Shown piece after piece: positions 44,610 through 52,015 of a DNA stretch of 64,000 nucleotides. Both the position numbers and the translations under genes were made by a program. The stretch is from Bacteroidota bacterium (lineage in GTDB: Bacteria > Bacteroidota > Bacteroidia > UKL13-3): positions 42,229 through 106,228 of the forward strand of contig JAAFJM010000005.1 in the NCBI GenBank assembly GCA_013298895.1. The letters are read 5' to 3'. Position 1 is the stretch's first letter. Every line of letters starts with the position of its first letter. The notes under the pieces were generated by a model. That model did no database searches. It was not told the origin of the DNA and saw nothing but the letters and a program-made list of their open reading frames with translations.

Positions 44610-45851
44610 TTATTGTTTGATAAATTTTTGTGTAGAATTACCTTTTTCTGTTTCTACATGAATAAAATAAGTTCCAGTTTCAAGGGTTTCAATATCTATG
44701 GTTACATCATCCTTATTTATTGTTTTATATATCAATAATTGGCCATAGATATTAGTGATTTTAAAGGCGGTGATTTTATCATTATCTAAAGAAAAATGAA
44801 GTGATGTTGTAGCTGGATTTGGATAAATAATTAATGGTAAAGTTTTATTAGTTTTTTCACGCAAACCAGTTGATGAAGCGCCATAACGATAAATTTTATT
44901 GCCACTAGTTGTAAACAAATTTTTTGAACTACTGCATAAATTTCCGTTATTAAGAATAGTTGGGTCTGAAAGCTTAGTAAAAACTGTTCCACCATCTTCA
45001 CTAACATGTGTTGAGCCATCATTTGCAATGGCAATTAATTTAGAACCCATAAACATGCATCTCGATGAAGTTGGACGATTTCCTTCCACTTTTGTCCAAG
45101 AAACTCCATTATCGGTTGATTTGTAAAGCAAATCAAAAATAGGAACACTATAAGCTAAATCGCCATTATCGGCTTTACTTAAAGTATTAAGTGCACTTCC
45201 GGGCAAAAATGTACTAGGCGGGTAGGTGCCTCTTTGCCAACTCATACCTAAATCAGTGCTATAAACGGTTTCACCTGAGCTTGTAGAAACATAATTCCCA
45301 TTTTTAGCAACCAAAGTGCTAAAGGGTATAGGTATTGCGGCAGCTGTAATATTGCCTTTTGGCAACCATGTTACTCCTTGATCCGTTGATTGTTCTTGAG
45401 TTGAACTCGCCCCTATACCTTTAATCATTAACCAGTTGTTACTACTTACTTTAAAAATAGGATTGGCAATGCCAAATGTAAAAAGGTTAGCCTTTTGAAC
45501 ATTAAAAGTTGCTCCAAAGTCAGTAGATTTTTTTAAGGAAAGACTGTCTTGACAATACAACACATCATCAGCCCAAAATAAATTATCAGGTGAATTTTTT
45601 TGGGCTGCTATTTCTTTCCATGTTGCACCGTAATTGCTGGATATAGCAAAAAAATTCGTAAAGGAATAAGGAGTAATAACTAATTTAGTCCCCCAAGCTG
45701 CAATATTTTTCCCATTATCTGAAACACTTAGCTTTGAAAATGAGTAGGTGGCTTGTTGGTTTTCAACTTGAAAGTTTAAGTTAGTCCATTGTGCATGAAC
45801 ACTGCTATAAGTGAATAATAACAAGAAGATGAATGTAGTTGTTTTTGTCAT
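44610..45851 (-). CDS. Secreted Asp-box (BNR) beta-propeller with T9SS sorting domain
   Basis: A 413-residue protein with a signal peptide (cleavage near VHAQ). Six Asp-box motifs of the SxDxGxTW kind are visible: SSNYGATWK, STDFGATFN, STDQGVTWL, STDLGMSWQ, STDNGVSWT and SEDGGTVFT. This marks a sialidase/Vps10-like propeller. The T9SS type A tail runs from LIIYPNPATTSLHFSL to GTYFIHV and KFIKQ. Sialidase arginine-triad residues are not evident, so it may bind rather than cut glycans. Divergent from the sensor kinase gene with an 87-base gap holding operator site 3. ATG 45851 chosen by signal peptide. Confidence 0.85.
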   Translation of the reverse strand: MTKTTTFIFLLLFTYSSVHAQWTNLNFQVENQQATYSFSKLSVSDNGKNIAAWGTKLVITPYSFTNFFAISSNYGATWKEIAAQKNSPDNLFWADDVLYCQDSLSLKKSTDFGATFNVQKANLFTFGIANPIFKVSSNNWLMIKGIGASSTQEQSTDQGVTWLPKGNITAAAIPIPFSTLVAKNGNYVSTSSGETVYSTDLGMSWQRGTYPPSTFLPGSALNTLSKADNGDLAYSVPIFDLLYKSTDNGVSWTKVEGNRPTSSRCMFMGSKLIAIANDGSTHVSEDGGTVFTKLSDPTILNNGNLCSSSKNLFTTSGNKIYRYGASSTGLREKTNKTLPLIIYPNPATTSLHFSLDNDKITAFKITNIYGQLLIYKTINKDDVTIDIETLETGTYFIHVETEKGNSTQKFIKQ

Positions 45852-45877
45852 GATATTTATGTTTAATTTGTGAACAA

Positions 45878-45885
45878 CAAACATC
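45878..45885 (-). promoter_or_regulatory. Weak -7 box, site 3
   Basis: GATGTTTG on the minus strand, one mismatch from TAnnTTTG, exactly 21 bases from the operator edge. The leader continues TTGTTCACAAATTAAACA. Confidence 0.6.
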
Positions 45886-45906
45886 TCTTCATTTTTTAGC
45901 TTACAA

Positions 45907-45926
45907 AATACAGCAAATGCTGTATT
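45907..45926. promoter_or_regulatory. Operator palindrome, site 3
   Basis: AATACAGCAAATGCTGTATT, the most symmetric copy; flanking A-T pairs extend it to 24 bases (45905-45928). It also lies 12 bases before the sensor kinase ATG, where a bound protein could block or tune that gene. Confidence 0.82.
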
Positions 45927-45938
45927 TTTACCCTAGCC

Positions 45939-48900
45939 ATGAAAAAAGTACTTGTAATACTATTCCTACTTTTTACCCATTTTGCACAAGCACAATTGCA
46001 ACGCAACTATACCTCTTATACAGTTGATAATGGTCTGGCTCAAAACACAGTTTGGGATGCGTTTCAGGATTACAAAGGATTTATGTGGTTTGGCACTGCC
46101 GATGGTATTGACAGATTTGATGGGTACAAAATGCATCATTATAAATGGGATAGTAAAGACAGTTCGACATTACGTGGCAACAGCTTCATTAAGTTTTATG
46201 AGGATAGCAAAAACAATTTATGGGTAAGCCATAATATGGGAGTGAGTGTTTATATCCGTGAAATGGATTGTTTTAAAAATGTATTTTTTGAAGCCACGAT
46301 TAAAAATGGCAATGGAGAGAGCTACGCTACTATTTTGGGAGAGGATCAAAAAGGAAGAATGTGGAGTGTTTCAGGTAACCAAGAAATACTTGCGATAAAT
46401 ATGAGGACATTTCAAGAAGAGAAACGACTAAATGTTACAACAAGCAGATATCAAGTATCTTCAATCAGAACCAGTATTACCATAAACAACAATATATATT
46501 GCTACCTTAACGATAGTGGCACTACTTGGTTTAAGTTAAATACGGAAACCGACAAAATTGATATTATCAACGGTCCAAAATCTTTTACAGGCTTTTTTTT
46601 TAAGTATAACGATAGCACAATTTGCTCCCTCAACAAAAGCGCTCTCTACCTCTACCATGTAAATGAAAATCGCTTTGAAACCAAGCTTATAAAACCAAAC
46701 GCCATTACCGAAAAGCTAGAAAGACTTTCTTCTACTTCGTTAGCCTTTTGGCAAGGCAAAATTTGGTTGGGAAACAATACTGGTTTATACGTTTTCAATC
46801 CTAAAACAAACGTTTTTGAAGAGCGCATTACATCATTCAATAAAGCAGAAAAAGTGGGATTTTATTACGTGCAGTTTTTGCGGGTTGATAAGTCTGGCAA
46901 TTTATGGGTATGTACCAATGGCGATGGAGCAAAATGCTTATCCCCATACCGAAATAAGTTTAAACATTATAAAAGTTCTGTTTCAGAAACAAAATTAGTA
47001 AAGAGCATTACAAGCGATGCCGAGCATAATATTTATACAGGCATGTATGCAGAAGGAATTGTAACCTACAAAACCAATAACAAAAGCGAACAATTTAAAT
47101 TTGGCAAACAAAAGGATGAACATGCACACGTATTGGCTCAAGCCATTTGGAACAAGCGTTACTTCGTAATACACGACCGCTATTTGAAGGAGCTTAACCC
47201 CTTAACCAAAAAGGAGCTCAATCGCACAGATGTTTTTCACTATAAAAACTTTGGGTATTGCGCTTACCCTTTTTTTCATCAATACAAAAATAAACTTTAT
47301 TTGAGTTGCGATTTGGCTTTTTATGAAATACAACCATCAGGAAAAGGCAAGTTGCTTTTCAAGTTTAATACCTTTGATACGATAATAACCTGCTTCAGCA
47401 TTATAAACGATACTACTTGGTGGGTAGGCACAACCAAGTTTGTTTGTACATTCAATCCTATAAGTAAAAAGTGGAAGAAACTTCCACTTAATGTTTATAC
47501 AAAAACCCTTTGTTTATCAAATGATAAAAAATACGTTTGGGTTGGCGCAGCCGTAGGTTTGTATTTAACGGATCTTAGCGGAAAAGTGTTGAAAAAATTT
47601 GAAATAACTGAAGGATTACCTGATGATTTTATTTATGGCATATTAGAAGACAACAAAGGGCGATTTTGGATGAGCCATAACAAGGGTATTTCTGTTTACA
47701 ATCCAATTAATAAGACCTTTAAAAATTATGGTGTAAAGGATGGCTTGCAAAGCAACGAGTTTAATACAGGTGCTTATTACAAAGATGAAAAAGGCTTGTT
47801 GTATTTTGGTGGTGTAAATGGAATAAATGTAATTGACCCAAACCGTGTGGCTGAAAATAAAAATGCCCCTCAAGTTGCCATTAATGAAATATTGTTGGGT
47901 GATATGCCTTATAAAAGTAATACCGCTTACAATGAAATTCAATCGCTCACCCTATCGTATGTTGAAAACACCTTATCGTTTGATTTTTCTGCATTGGAGT
48001 TTAGCCAACCCGAAAATAATACCTATAAATACCGATTAAACGGTTATGATAATAACTGGATACAAAATGGTACCAAACATTTTGCACGTTATGCGAATTT
48101 GCCTCCAGGTAAGTACGTGTTTCAAGTAATGGCAGCCAATGCTGATGGATTTTGGAACAACGAACCACGAAATATCTTTATTACTATTATTCCTCCCTTT
48201 TGGCAGCGTACCTGGTTTTATTGGCTAATGGGATTGCTTGGCTTTGCCTTATTGGGTGCGGTATTTTATGTTTACAACAAACGTCAACAACGAAAATTAG
48301 AACGTGAATTAGAAGTACAACAAAAGCTGGAACAAGAACGTTTACGTATTTCGCGCGATTTGCATGATAATGTGGGCGCACAATTAAGTTATTTAATTAC
48401 CAATGTAGAGTGGATGTTGCATCACCCCGATAGGCTTACGGAACAAGATGAACAACAACGCCTGCAAGCCATGAGCGAAGCCGGGAGAAATGCAATTTTA
48501 ACCTTGCGTCAAACCATTTGGGCCATAAGCAATAAGAGTTTAAATGTGGATGATTTTGCTGACCGCTTTAAACAATTTGCCCTAAAAATGTTAGAATTTG
48601 ATAAAACAGTTCAAGTACATTTTACAGAAGATATCATGCCTAACAAGGAATTGAGTCCTGCAGTTGCCCTTAACCTTTTTCGAGTATGTCAAGAAGCATT
48701 TAACAATTGCCTTAAACATGCAAAAAGCAAAAACATCCACATCCACTTTCAATCGGATGATGCAACCCTTTTTTGCTTTAAGATAACTGATGATGGGGTT
48801 GGTTTTGATTGGGAACAAGCTAAACAAAAGGGACACTACGGCTTGGTAAACATGGAAGCAAGGGCGGGAGAAACCAATGCGGAATTATATGTAAAATCAG

Positions 48901-48941
48901 CAATAGGAAAAGGAACCACCATTACGCTTACTTTAAAATAA
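45939..48941 (+). CDS. Beta-propeller/Y_Y_Y sensor histidine kinase (NarX/HPK7 type)
   Basis: A 1000-residue membrane kinase. It has a signal peptide (to about residue 19), then about 650 residues of Reg_prop beta-propeller repeats (for example GLAQNTVWDAFQDYKGFMWF and GLPDDFIYGILEDNKGRFWM). A Y_Y_Y domain follows (about 680-760: YKYRLNGYDNNW, PPGKYVFQVMAAN), then one membrane helix (about 765-787) and a coiled linker. The HisKA_3 dimer/phosphoacceptor region RISRDLHDNVGAQLSYL and an HATPase_c domain (EAFNNCLKHA, DDGVGFD, GKGTTITL) complete it. This is the sensing half of Bacteroidota hybrid two-component systems, but the receiver and DNA-binding parts are encoded separately. It probably senses a ligand in the periplasm. 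Confidence 0.92.
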   Translation: MKKVLVILFLLFTHFAQAQLQRNYTSYTVDNGLAQNTVWDAFQDYKGFMWFGTADGIDRFDGYKMHHYKWDSKDSSTLRGNSFIKFYEDSKNNLWVSHNMGVSVYIREMDCFKNVFFEATIKNGNGESYATILGEDQKGRMWSVSGNQEILAINMRTFQEEKRLNVTTSRYQVSSIRTSITINNNIYCYLNDSGTTWFKLNTETDKIDIINGPKSFTGFFFKYNDSTICSLNKSALYLYHVNENRFETKLIKPNAITEKLERLSSTSLAFWQGKIWLGNNTGLYVFNPKTNVFEERITSFNKAEKVGFYYVQFLRVDKSGNLWVCTNGDGAKCLSPYRNKFKHYKSSVSETKLVKSITSDAEHNIYTGMYAEGIVTYKTNNKSEQFKFGKQKDEHAHVLAQAIWNKRYFVIHDRYLKELNPLTKKELNRTDVFHYKNFGYCAYPFFHQYKNKLYLSCDLAFYEIQPSGKGKLLFKFNTFDTIITCFSIINDTTWWVGTTKFVCTFNPISKKWKKLPLNVYTKTLCLSNDKKYVWVGAAVGLYLTDLSGKVLKKFEITEGLPDDFIYGILEDNKGRFWMSHNKGISVYNPINKTFKNYGVKDGLQSNEFNTGAYYKDEKGLLYFGGVNGINVIDPNRVAENKNAPQVAINEILLGDMPYKSNTAYNEIQSLTLSYVENTLSFDFSALEFSQPENNTYKYRLNGYDNNWIQNGTKHFARYANLPPGKYVFQVMAANADGFWNNEPRNIFITIIPPFWQRTWFYWLMGLLGFALLGAVFYVYNKRQQRKLERELEVQQKLEQERLRISRDLHDNVGAQLSYLITNVEWMLHHPDRLTEQDEQQRLQAMSEAGRNAILTLRQTIWAISNKSLNVDDFADRFKQFALKMLEFDKTVQVHFTEDIMPNKELSPAVALNLFRVCQEAFNNCLKHAKSKNIHIHFQSDDATLFCFKITDDGVGFDWEQAKQKGHYGLVNMEARAGETNAELYVKSAIGKGTTITLTLK

Positions 48942-48956
48942 GGCATATGCTGTATT
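48937..48956. promoter_or_regulatory. Operator palindrome, site 4 (degenerate left arm)
   Basis: AATAAGGCATATGCTGTATT: right arm perfect, left arm 7 of 9. It overlaps the last bases of the kinase gene (its TAA stop) and precedes the response regulator gene. Confidence 0.7.
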
Positions 48957-48977
48957 GATAACACAATAAAACAACCA

Positions 48978-48985
48978 CAACTTTG
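48978..48985 (+). promoter_or_regulatory. Weak -7 box, site 4
   Basis: CAACTTTG, one mismatch from TAnnTTTG, exactly 21 bases from operator site 4 and 21 bases before ATG 49007. Confidence 0.55.
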
Positions 48986-49006
48986 ATGCAAATAAATAAC
49001 AAAATC

Positions 49007-49657
49007 ATGCGCATTGCCATTGTTGATGATAAACAGCCAAACAGGGTATCATTACAGGAGAAACTAAATTTTCTAAAAGATATTGAAGTGGTGTTTTTGG
49101 CCGCTAACGGAGAAGATTTTTTAAACAGGATAAAGGCTGAAAAACAATCATTGGATGTGGTGCTGATGGATATTGACATGCCCATAATGAATGGAATAGA
49201 AGCGGTAAACATTGCTGCCAGTTTATACCCGGAAACCAAATTTTTAATGCTCACCGTGTTTGATGATGATGATAAGATATTTGAAGCCATAAAAGCAGGC
49301 GCAATTGGCTACTTGCTAAAAGATGAAAACGTAGATAAAATTGTAGATGCCTTGTGGCAAATTGTAGAATTTGGCGGTTCGCCAATGAGTCCAAGAATTG
49401 CGCGTAAAGCCCTGCAACTATTAATGGGTGCAAAGGTAGAAAAAAAGCAAAAGGAAGAAACTGTATTATCAGCACGGGAAATGGAAATTTTAAAAGGCTT
49501 GGTAGAAGGAATGGACTATAAAGCAGTGGCTGAAAAACTATTTATTAGTCCTTACACCGTACGTACACATATTACCAAAATTTACCAAAAATTACATGTT
49601 AACAGCAAAATACAAGCAATTAATTTAGCAGTTAAAAATAGGTGGTTTGTATTTTAA
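49007..49657 (+). CDS. NarL/LuxR-family response regulator
   Basis: A 216-residue response regulator. Receiver domain: acidic pair in IAIVDDKQ, phospho-acceptor Asp55 in VLMDIDMP, Lys in YLLKDENV. The C-terminal LuxR/GerE helix-turn-helix reads LSAREMEILKGLVEGMDYKAVAEKL to SPYTVRTHITKIYQKL. ATG 49007 (MRIAIVDD) is chosen because the predicted promoter box ends at 48985 and overlaps the alternative ATG at 48986. Its cognate kinase is the gene just upstream. NarL-type domains bind 7-2-7 inverted heptamers, which is the arrangement found at the four operator sites here. Confidence 0.92.
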   Translation: MRIAIVDDKQPNRVSLQEKLNFLKDIEVVFLAANGEDFLNRIKAEKQSLDVVLMDIDMPIMNGIEAVNIAASLYPETKFLMLTVFDDDDKIFEAIKAGAIGYLLKDENVDKIVDALWQIVEFGGSPMSPRIARKALQLLMGAKVEKKQKEETVLSAREMEILKGLVEGMDYKAVAEKLFISPYTVRTHITKIYQKLHVNSKIQAINLAVKNRWFVF

Positions 49658-49792
49658 AAATCAATGAGTGTTTTTATATCTTTTGTTGAACGACTAAAAA
49701 AACTGTTCTTCTAAATAATTATTAAATTAATCATTACCATGCAGCATTATTTGTTTTAATATTGTCTGATATTAGAACCAATAATTAAAGAT

Positions 49793-50374
49793 ATGAAAAA
49801 ATTTAGTTCAATAGTTTTAATCGGCTTGTTGCTTATTTTTACGTCTTGCAAAAAAACAGAATCAAATTGCAACGGAAATGTGGAGATAAAAGGTAACAAT
49901 CACTTGGTTGATGTGAGTGTATTAAAAACTGTTCCTCAAATGCTGGACAGTTTGGCAAAGTACCCCAATTTGCAAGCGGCTAGCATTGTTAATGATGAAT
50001 ACATGACCAGTGTAACTTGTAATTATTTTTACAATGACTTAATAGTGTTTGGTGCAAGTTACCAATTAACCAAAAGTAAAAAGTTTGGCTATTTTGATTG
50101 TTTTGATTACAGACCCAAAGTGACCCTTCCAACTAATTTGGCCCAAAATATTGATAATAAAAAAGCAATCGAAATAGCTAAAAAAGAAATTAATTTAGAA
50201 CCAACTTGTTTAACATCCCAACTTGGATATGCTTATCAAGATACTAGTATTATTGAAAAACCTAGCAGCTATAAATTAGTTTGGAATATAAAAAGTGGTA
50301 GTGCCTACGTTATTTTAGATGCTAGCAATGGGAGTGTTTACTCCAAATTTGATGGTAGATTTACCATTAAATAA
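49793..50374 (+). CDS. Predicted lipoprotein, unknown
   Basis: A 193-residue lipoprotein: MKKFSSIVLIGLLLIFTSC with Cys19, then KKTES. The rest is a compact domain with VDVSVLKTVPQMLDSLAKYP and a C-terminal strand pair YVILDASNGSVYSKFDG that resembles PepSY-like endings. No firm family. No operator of the neighbouring regulon is seen before it. Confidence 0.65.
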   Translation: MKKFSSIVLIGLLLIFTSCKKTESNCNGNVEIKGNNHLVDVSVLKTVPQMLDSLAKYPNLQAASIVNDEYMTSVTCNYFYNDLIVFGASYQLTKSKKFGYFDCFDYRPKVTLPTNLAQNIDNKKAIEIAKKEINLEPTCLTSQLGYAYQDTSIIEKPSSYKLVWNIKSGSAYVILDASNGSVYSKFDGRFTIK

Positions 50375-50551
50375 TTGATAATTCAAATTGGGGTGTAAAA
50401 AATTGATTATTACTACTTCAAAGAATCAATTAAAACATTAAACATATTCTTTTCCTTTCGAACACAAGTTTGAAGTAATAAAACAATCTTAGCAATATTC
50501 AGATTTTAAAAACCTTTCCTTATTATTATTATTGCTCTGCAATTAGGAAAA

Positions 50552-51403
50552 ATGAACGAGCAAAATATACTGAATTACCAGCGCATTGCAGCAGCTATTG
50601 AATTTATAAAAACAAATTTTAAGGCACAGCCCTCGTTAGAACAAATAGCAGCAGCAGTTCATTTAAGTCCTTTTCATTTTCAACGTTTGTTTGCTGAGTG
50701 GGCCGGAACTAGTCCTAAAAAATTCTTACAGTATATAAGTATTGAACATGCTAAATATTTATTAGGTACTAAGCAACAAACACTATTTAATACTGCCTTA
50801 GATACTGGTTTTTCAAGTACAAGTGTGCTACATAACCTGTTTGTAAAAATAGAAAGTATGACACCCGCAGAGTATAAAAATGGTGGTAAAAATTTAGTTT
50901 TAGATTATAGTTTTGAAGGCAGTCCATTTGGCTCTTTAATAATTGCATCCACTCCCAAAGGAATATGTTATATAGCTTTTATGGAGAATGAGGAATTGTC
51001 TGTTAACTTACTCCAAGCACAATTTCCTGCTGCAAGTTTTGTTTTTAATAAAGTAAATTTTCATATCCAAATTAAACATTTTTTTGAATTGAATTTAGGT
51101 ATTCATGGTCCTATAAAACTTCATTTAAAGGGAACCGATTTCCAACTTAAGGTTTGGGAAGCCTTGTTGAAAATTCCATTAGGTGAGTTAAGTACTTATG
51201 GTCAGTTAGCAAAACAAATAGATAATCCAAATGCATCTAGAGCAGTGGGAACAGCTATTGGTAGTAATCCAATAGCATTTATTATTCCGTGTCATAGAGT
51301 TATACAAGCTTCGGGTTTGGTAGGAGGATATATGTGGGGAAGTACGCGTAAAACTGCTATAATAGGATGGGAGAGTGCAATTAATGAAAACGAAAAAAAA
51401 TAA
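50552..51403 (+). CDS. AraC-type HTH fused to methylated-DNA--cysteine methyltransferase
   Basis: A 283-residue Ada-like protein. Residues 8-108 form an AraC double helix-turn-helix (LEQIAAAVHLSPFHFQRLFAEWAGTSPKKF). Residues about 118-278 form an O6-alkylguanine-DNA alkyltransferase with the acceptor motif PCHRV at 246-250 (Cys247) and the DNA-binding FQLKVWEALLKIPLGELSTYGQLA. It repairs alkylated guanine and probably regulates genes. The N-terminal zinc/methylphosphotriester domain of E. coli Ada is absent, so the usual methyl switch is missing. A YjbR-family gene follows after 26 bases. Confidence 0.92.
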   Translation: MNEQNILNYQRIAAAIEFIKTNFKAQPSLEQIAAAVHLSPFHFQRLFAEWAGTSPKKFLQYISIEHAKYLLGTKQQTLFNTALDTGFSSTSVLHNLFVKIESMTPAEYKNGGKNLVLDYSFEGSPFGSLIIASTPKGICYIAFMENEELSVNLLQAQFPAASFVFNKVNFHIQIKHFFELNLGIHGPIKLHLKGTDFQLKVWEALLKIPLGELSTYGQLAKQIDNPNASRAVGTAIGSNPIAFIIPCHRVIQASGLVGGYMWGSTRKTAIIGWESAINENEKK

Positions 51404-51429
51404 CTAATTTGCAATAAATTATTATAAAA

Positions 51430-51786
51430 ATGAATATTGAATACTTACGCGATTATTGTATCAATAAAAAAGGTGTAGAGGAAACTTTTCCTTTTGATAA
51501 CGATACATTGGTTTTTAAAGTTATGGGAAAAATGTTTGCTCTCACTTCTTTAGCCAATCCTAAAAGTGTAAATTTAAAATGTGATCCAGAAAAAGCCATT
51601 GATTTACGAGCTAGTTATGATGCCATAAAACCAGGCTATCACATGAGTAAAACACATTGGAATACCATTGATTACAACGGTGATGCTAACGACCAATTCA
51701 TTCTTGAATTAGTTGACCATTCTTATCAATTGGTAATAGCTGGACTTACTAAAAAACAAAAATTGGAGTTAGAAAACTTAGCATAA
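51430..51786 (+). CDS. MmcQ/YjbR-family protein
   Basis: A 118-residue protein with the family pattern: MNIEYLRDYCINKKGVEETFPF at the N-terminus, MFALTSLANPKSVNLKCDPE in the middle and GYHMSKTHWNTI later. The double-wing fold resembles a DNA-binding module, but the function is not established. Probably co-transcribed with the alkyltransferase gene. Confidence 0.88.
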   Translation: MNIEYLRDYCINKKGVEETFPFDNDTLVFKVMGKMFALTSLANPKSVNLKCDPEKAIDLRASYDAIKPGYHMSKTHWNTIDYNGDANDQFILELVDHSYQLVIAGLTKKQKLELENLA

Positions 51787-51798
51787 AAAAGGCCATCA

Positions 51799-51994
51799 TT
51801 TCTGATGAGGGCACTGAAAAAGTGGCTGTTTATCAAAAGAGGCTGTTTTCAACTTAGAAAACAGCCTCTTTTTCTTTAAAGTAATTGGGTCGGGACTCAC
51901 AACTACTCTCGTACAGTCGATTCTCAGAGCCTTTATTTAATATTTCTAAAGTGTTTAAAATATTAAAGGACTTTTTCAGTGCCCTCTTTCTGAT
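51799..51994. mobile_element. 180-bp MITE-like element with 17-bp perfect TIRs and 8-bp target duplication
   Basis: Terminal inverted repeats GAGGGCACTGAAAAAGT (51807-51823) and ACTTTTTCAGTGCCCTC (51970-51986) match perfectly. TTTCTGAT occurs directly on both sides (51799-51806 and 51987-51994) as a target-site duplication. Inside is a strong hairpin AAGAGGCTGTTTTC / GAAAACAGCCTCTT (51837-51850, 51857-51870) with a T tail, usable as terminator. No transposase frame exists, so it is non-autonomous. It sits in the spacer between convergent yjbR and asnS; removing it rejoins AAAAAAGGCCATCATTTCTG with ATAGCCTT, an imperfect terminator hairpin. The parent IS family is not identified. Confidence 0.82.
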
Positions 51995-52015
51995 AGCCTT
52001 AATTTTTATAAATCT

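Noticed and set aside
44610..45851. Calling the Asp-box protein a sialidase
   Set aside because: Asp-boxes mark the propeller fold only; the catalytic arginine triad and Tyr/Glu pair were not identified.
48983..49006. Response regulator start at 48983 (TTG) or 48986 (ATG)
   Set aside because: Both overlap or abut the predicted -7 box CAACTTTG; ATG 49007 gives the normal receiver start MRIAIVDD.
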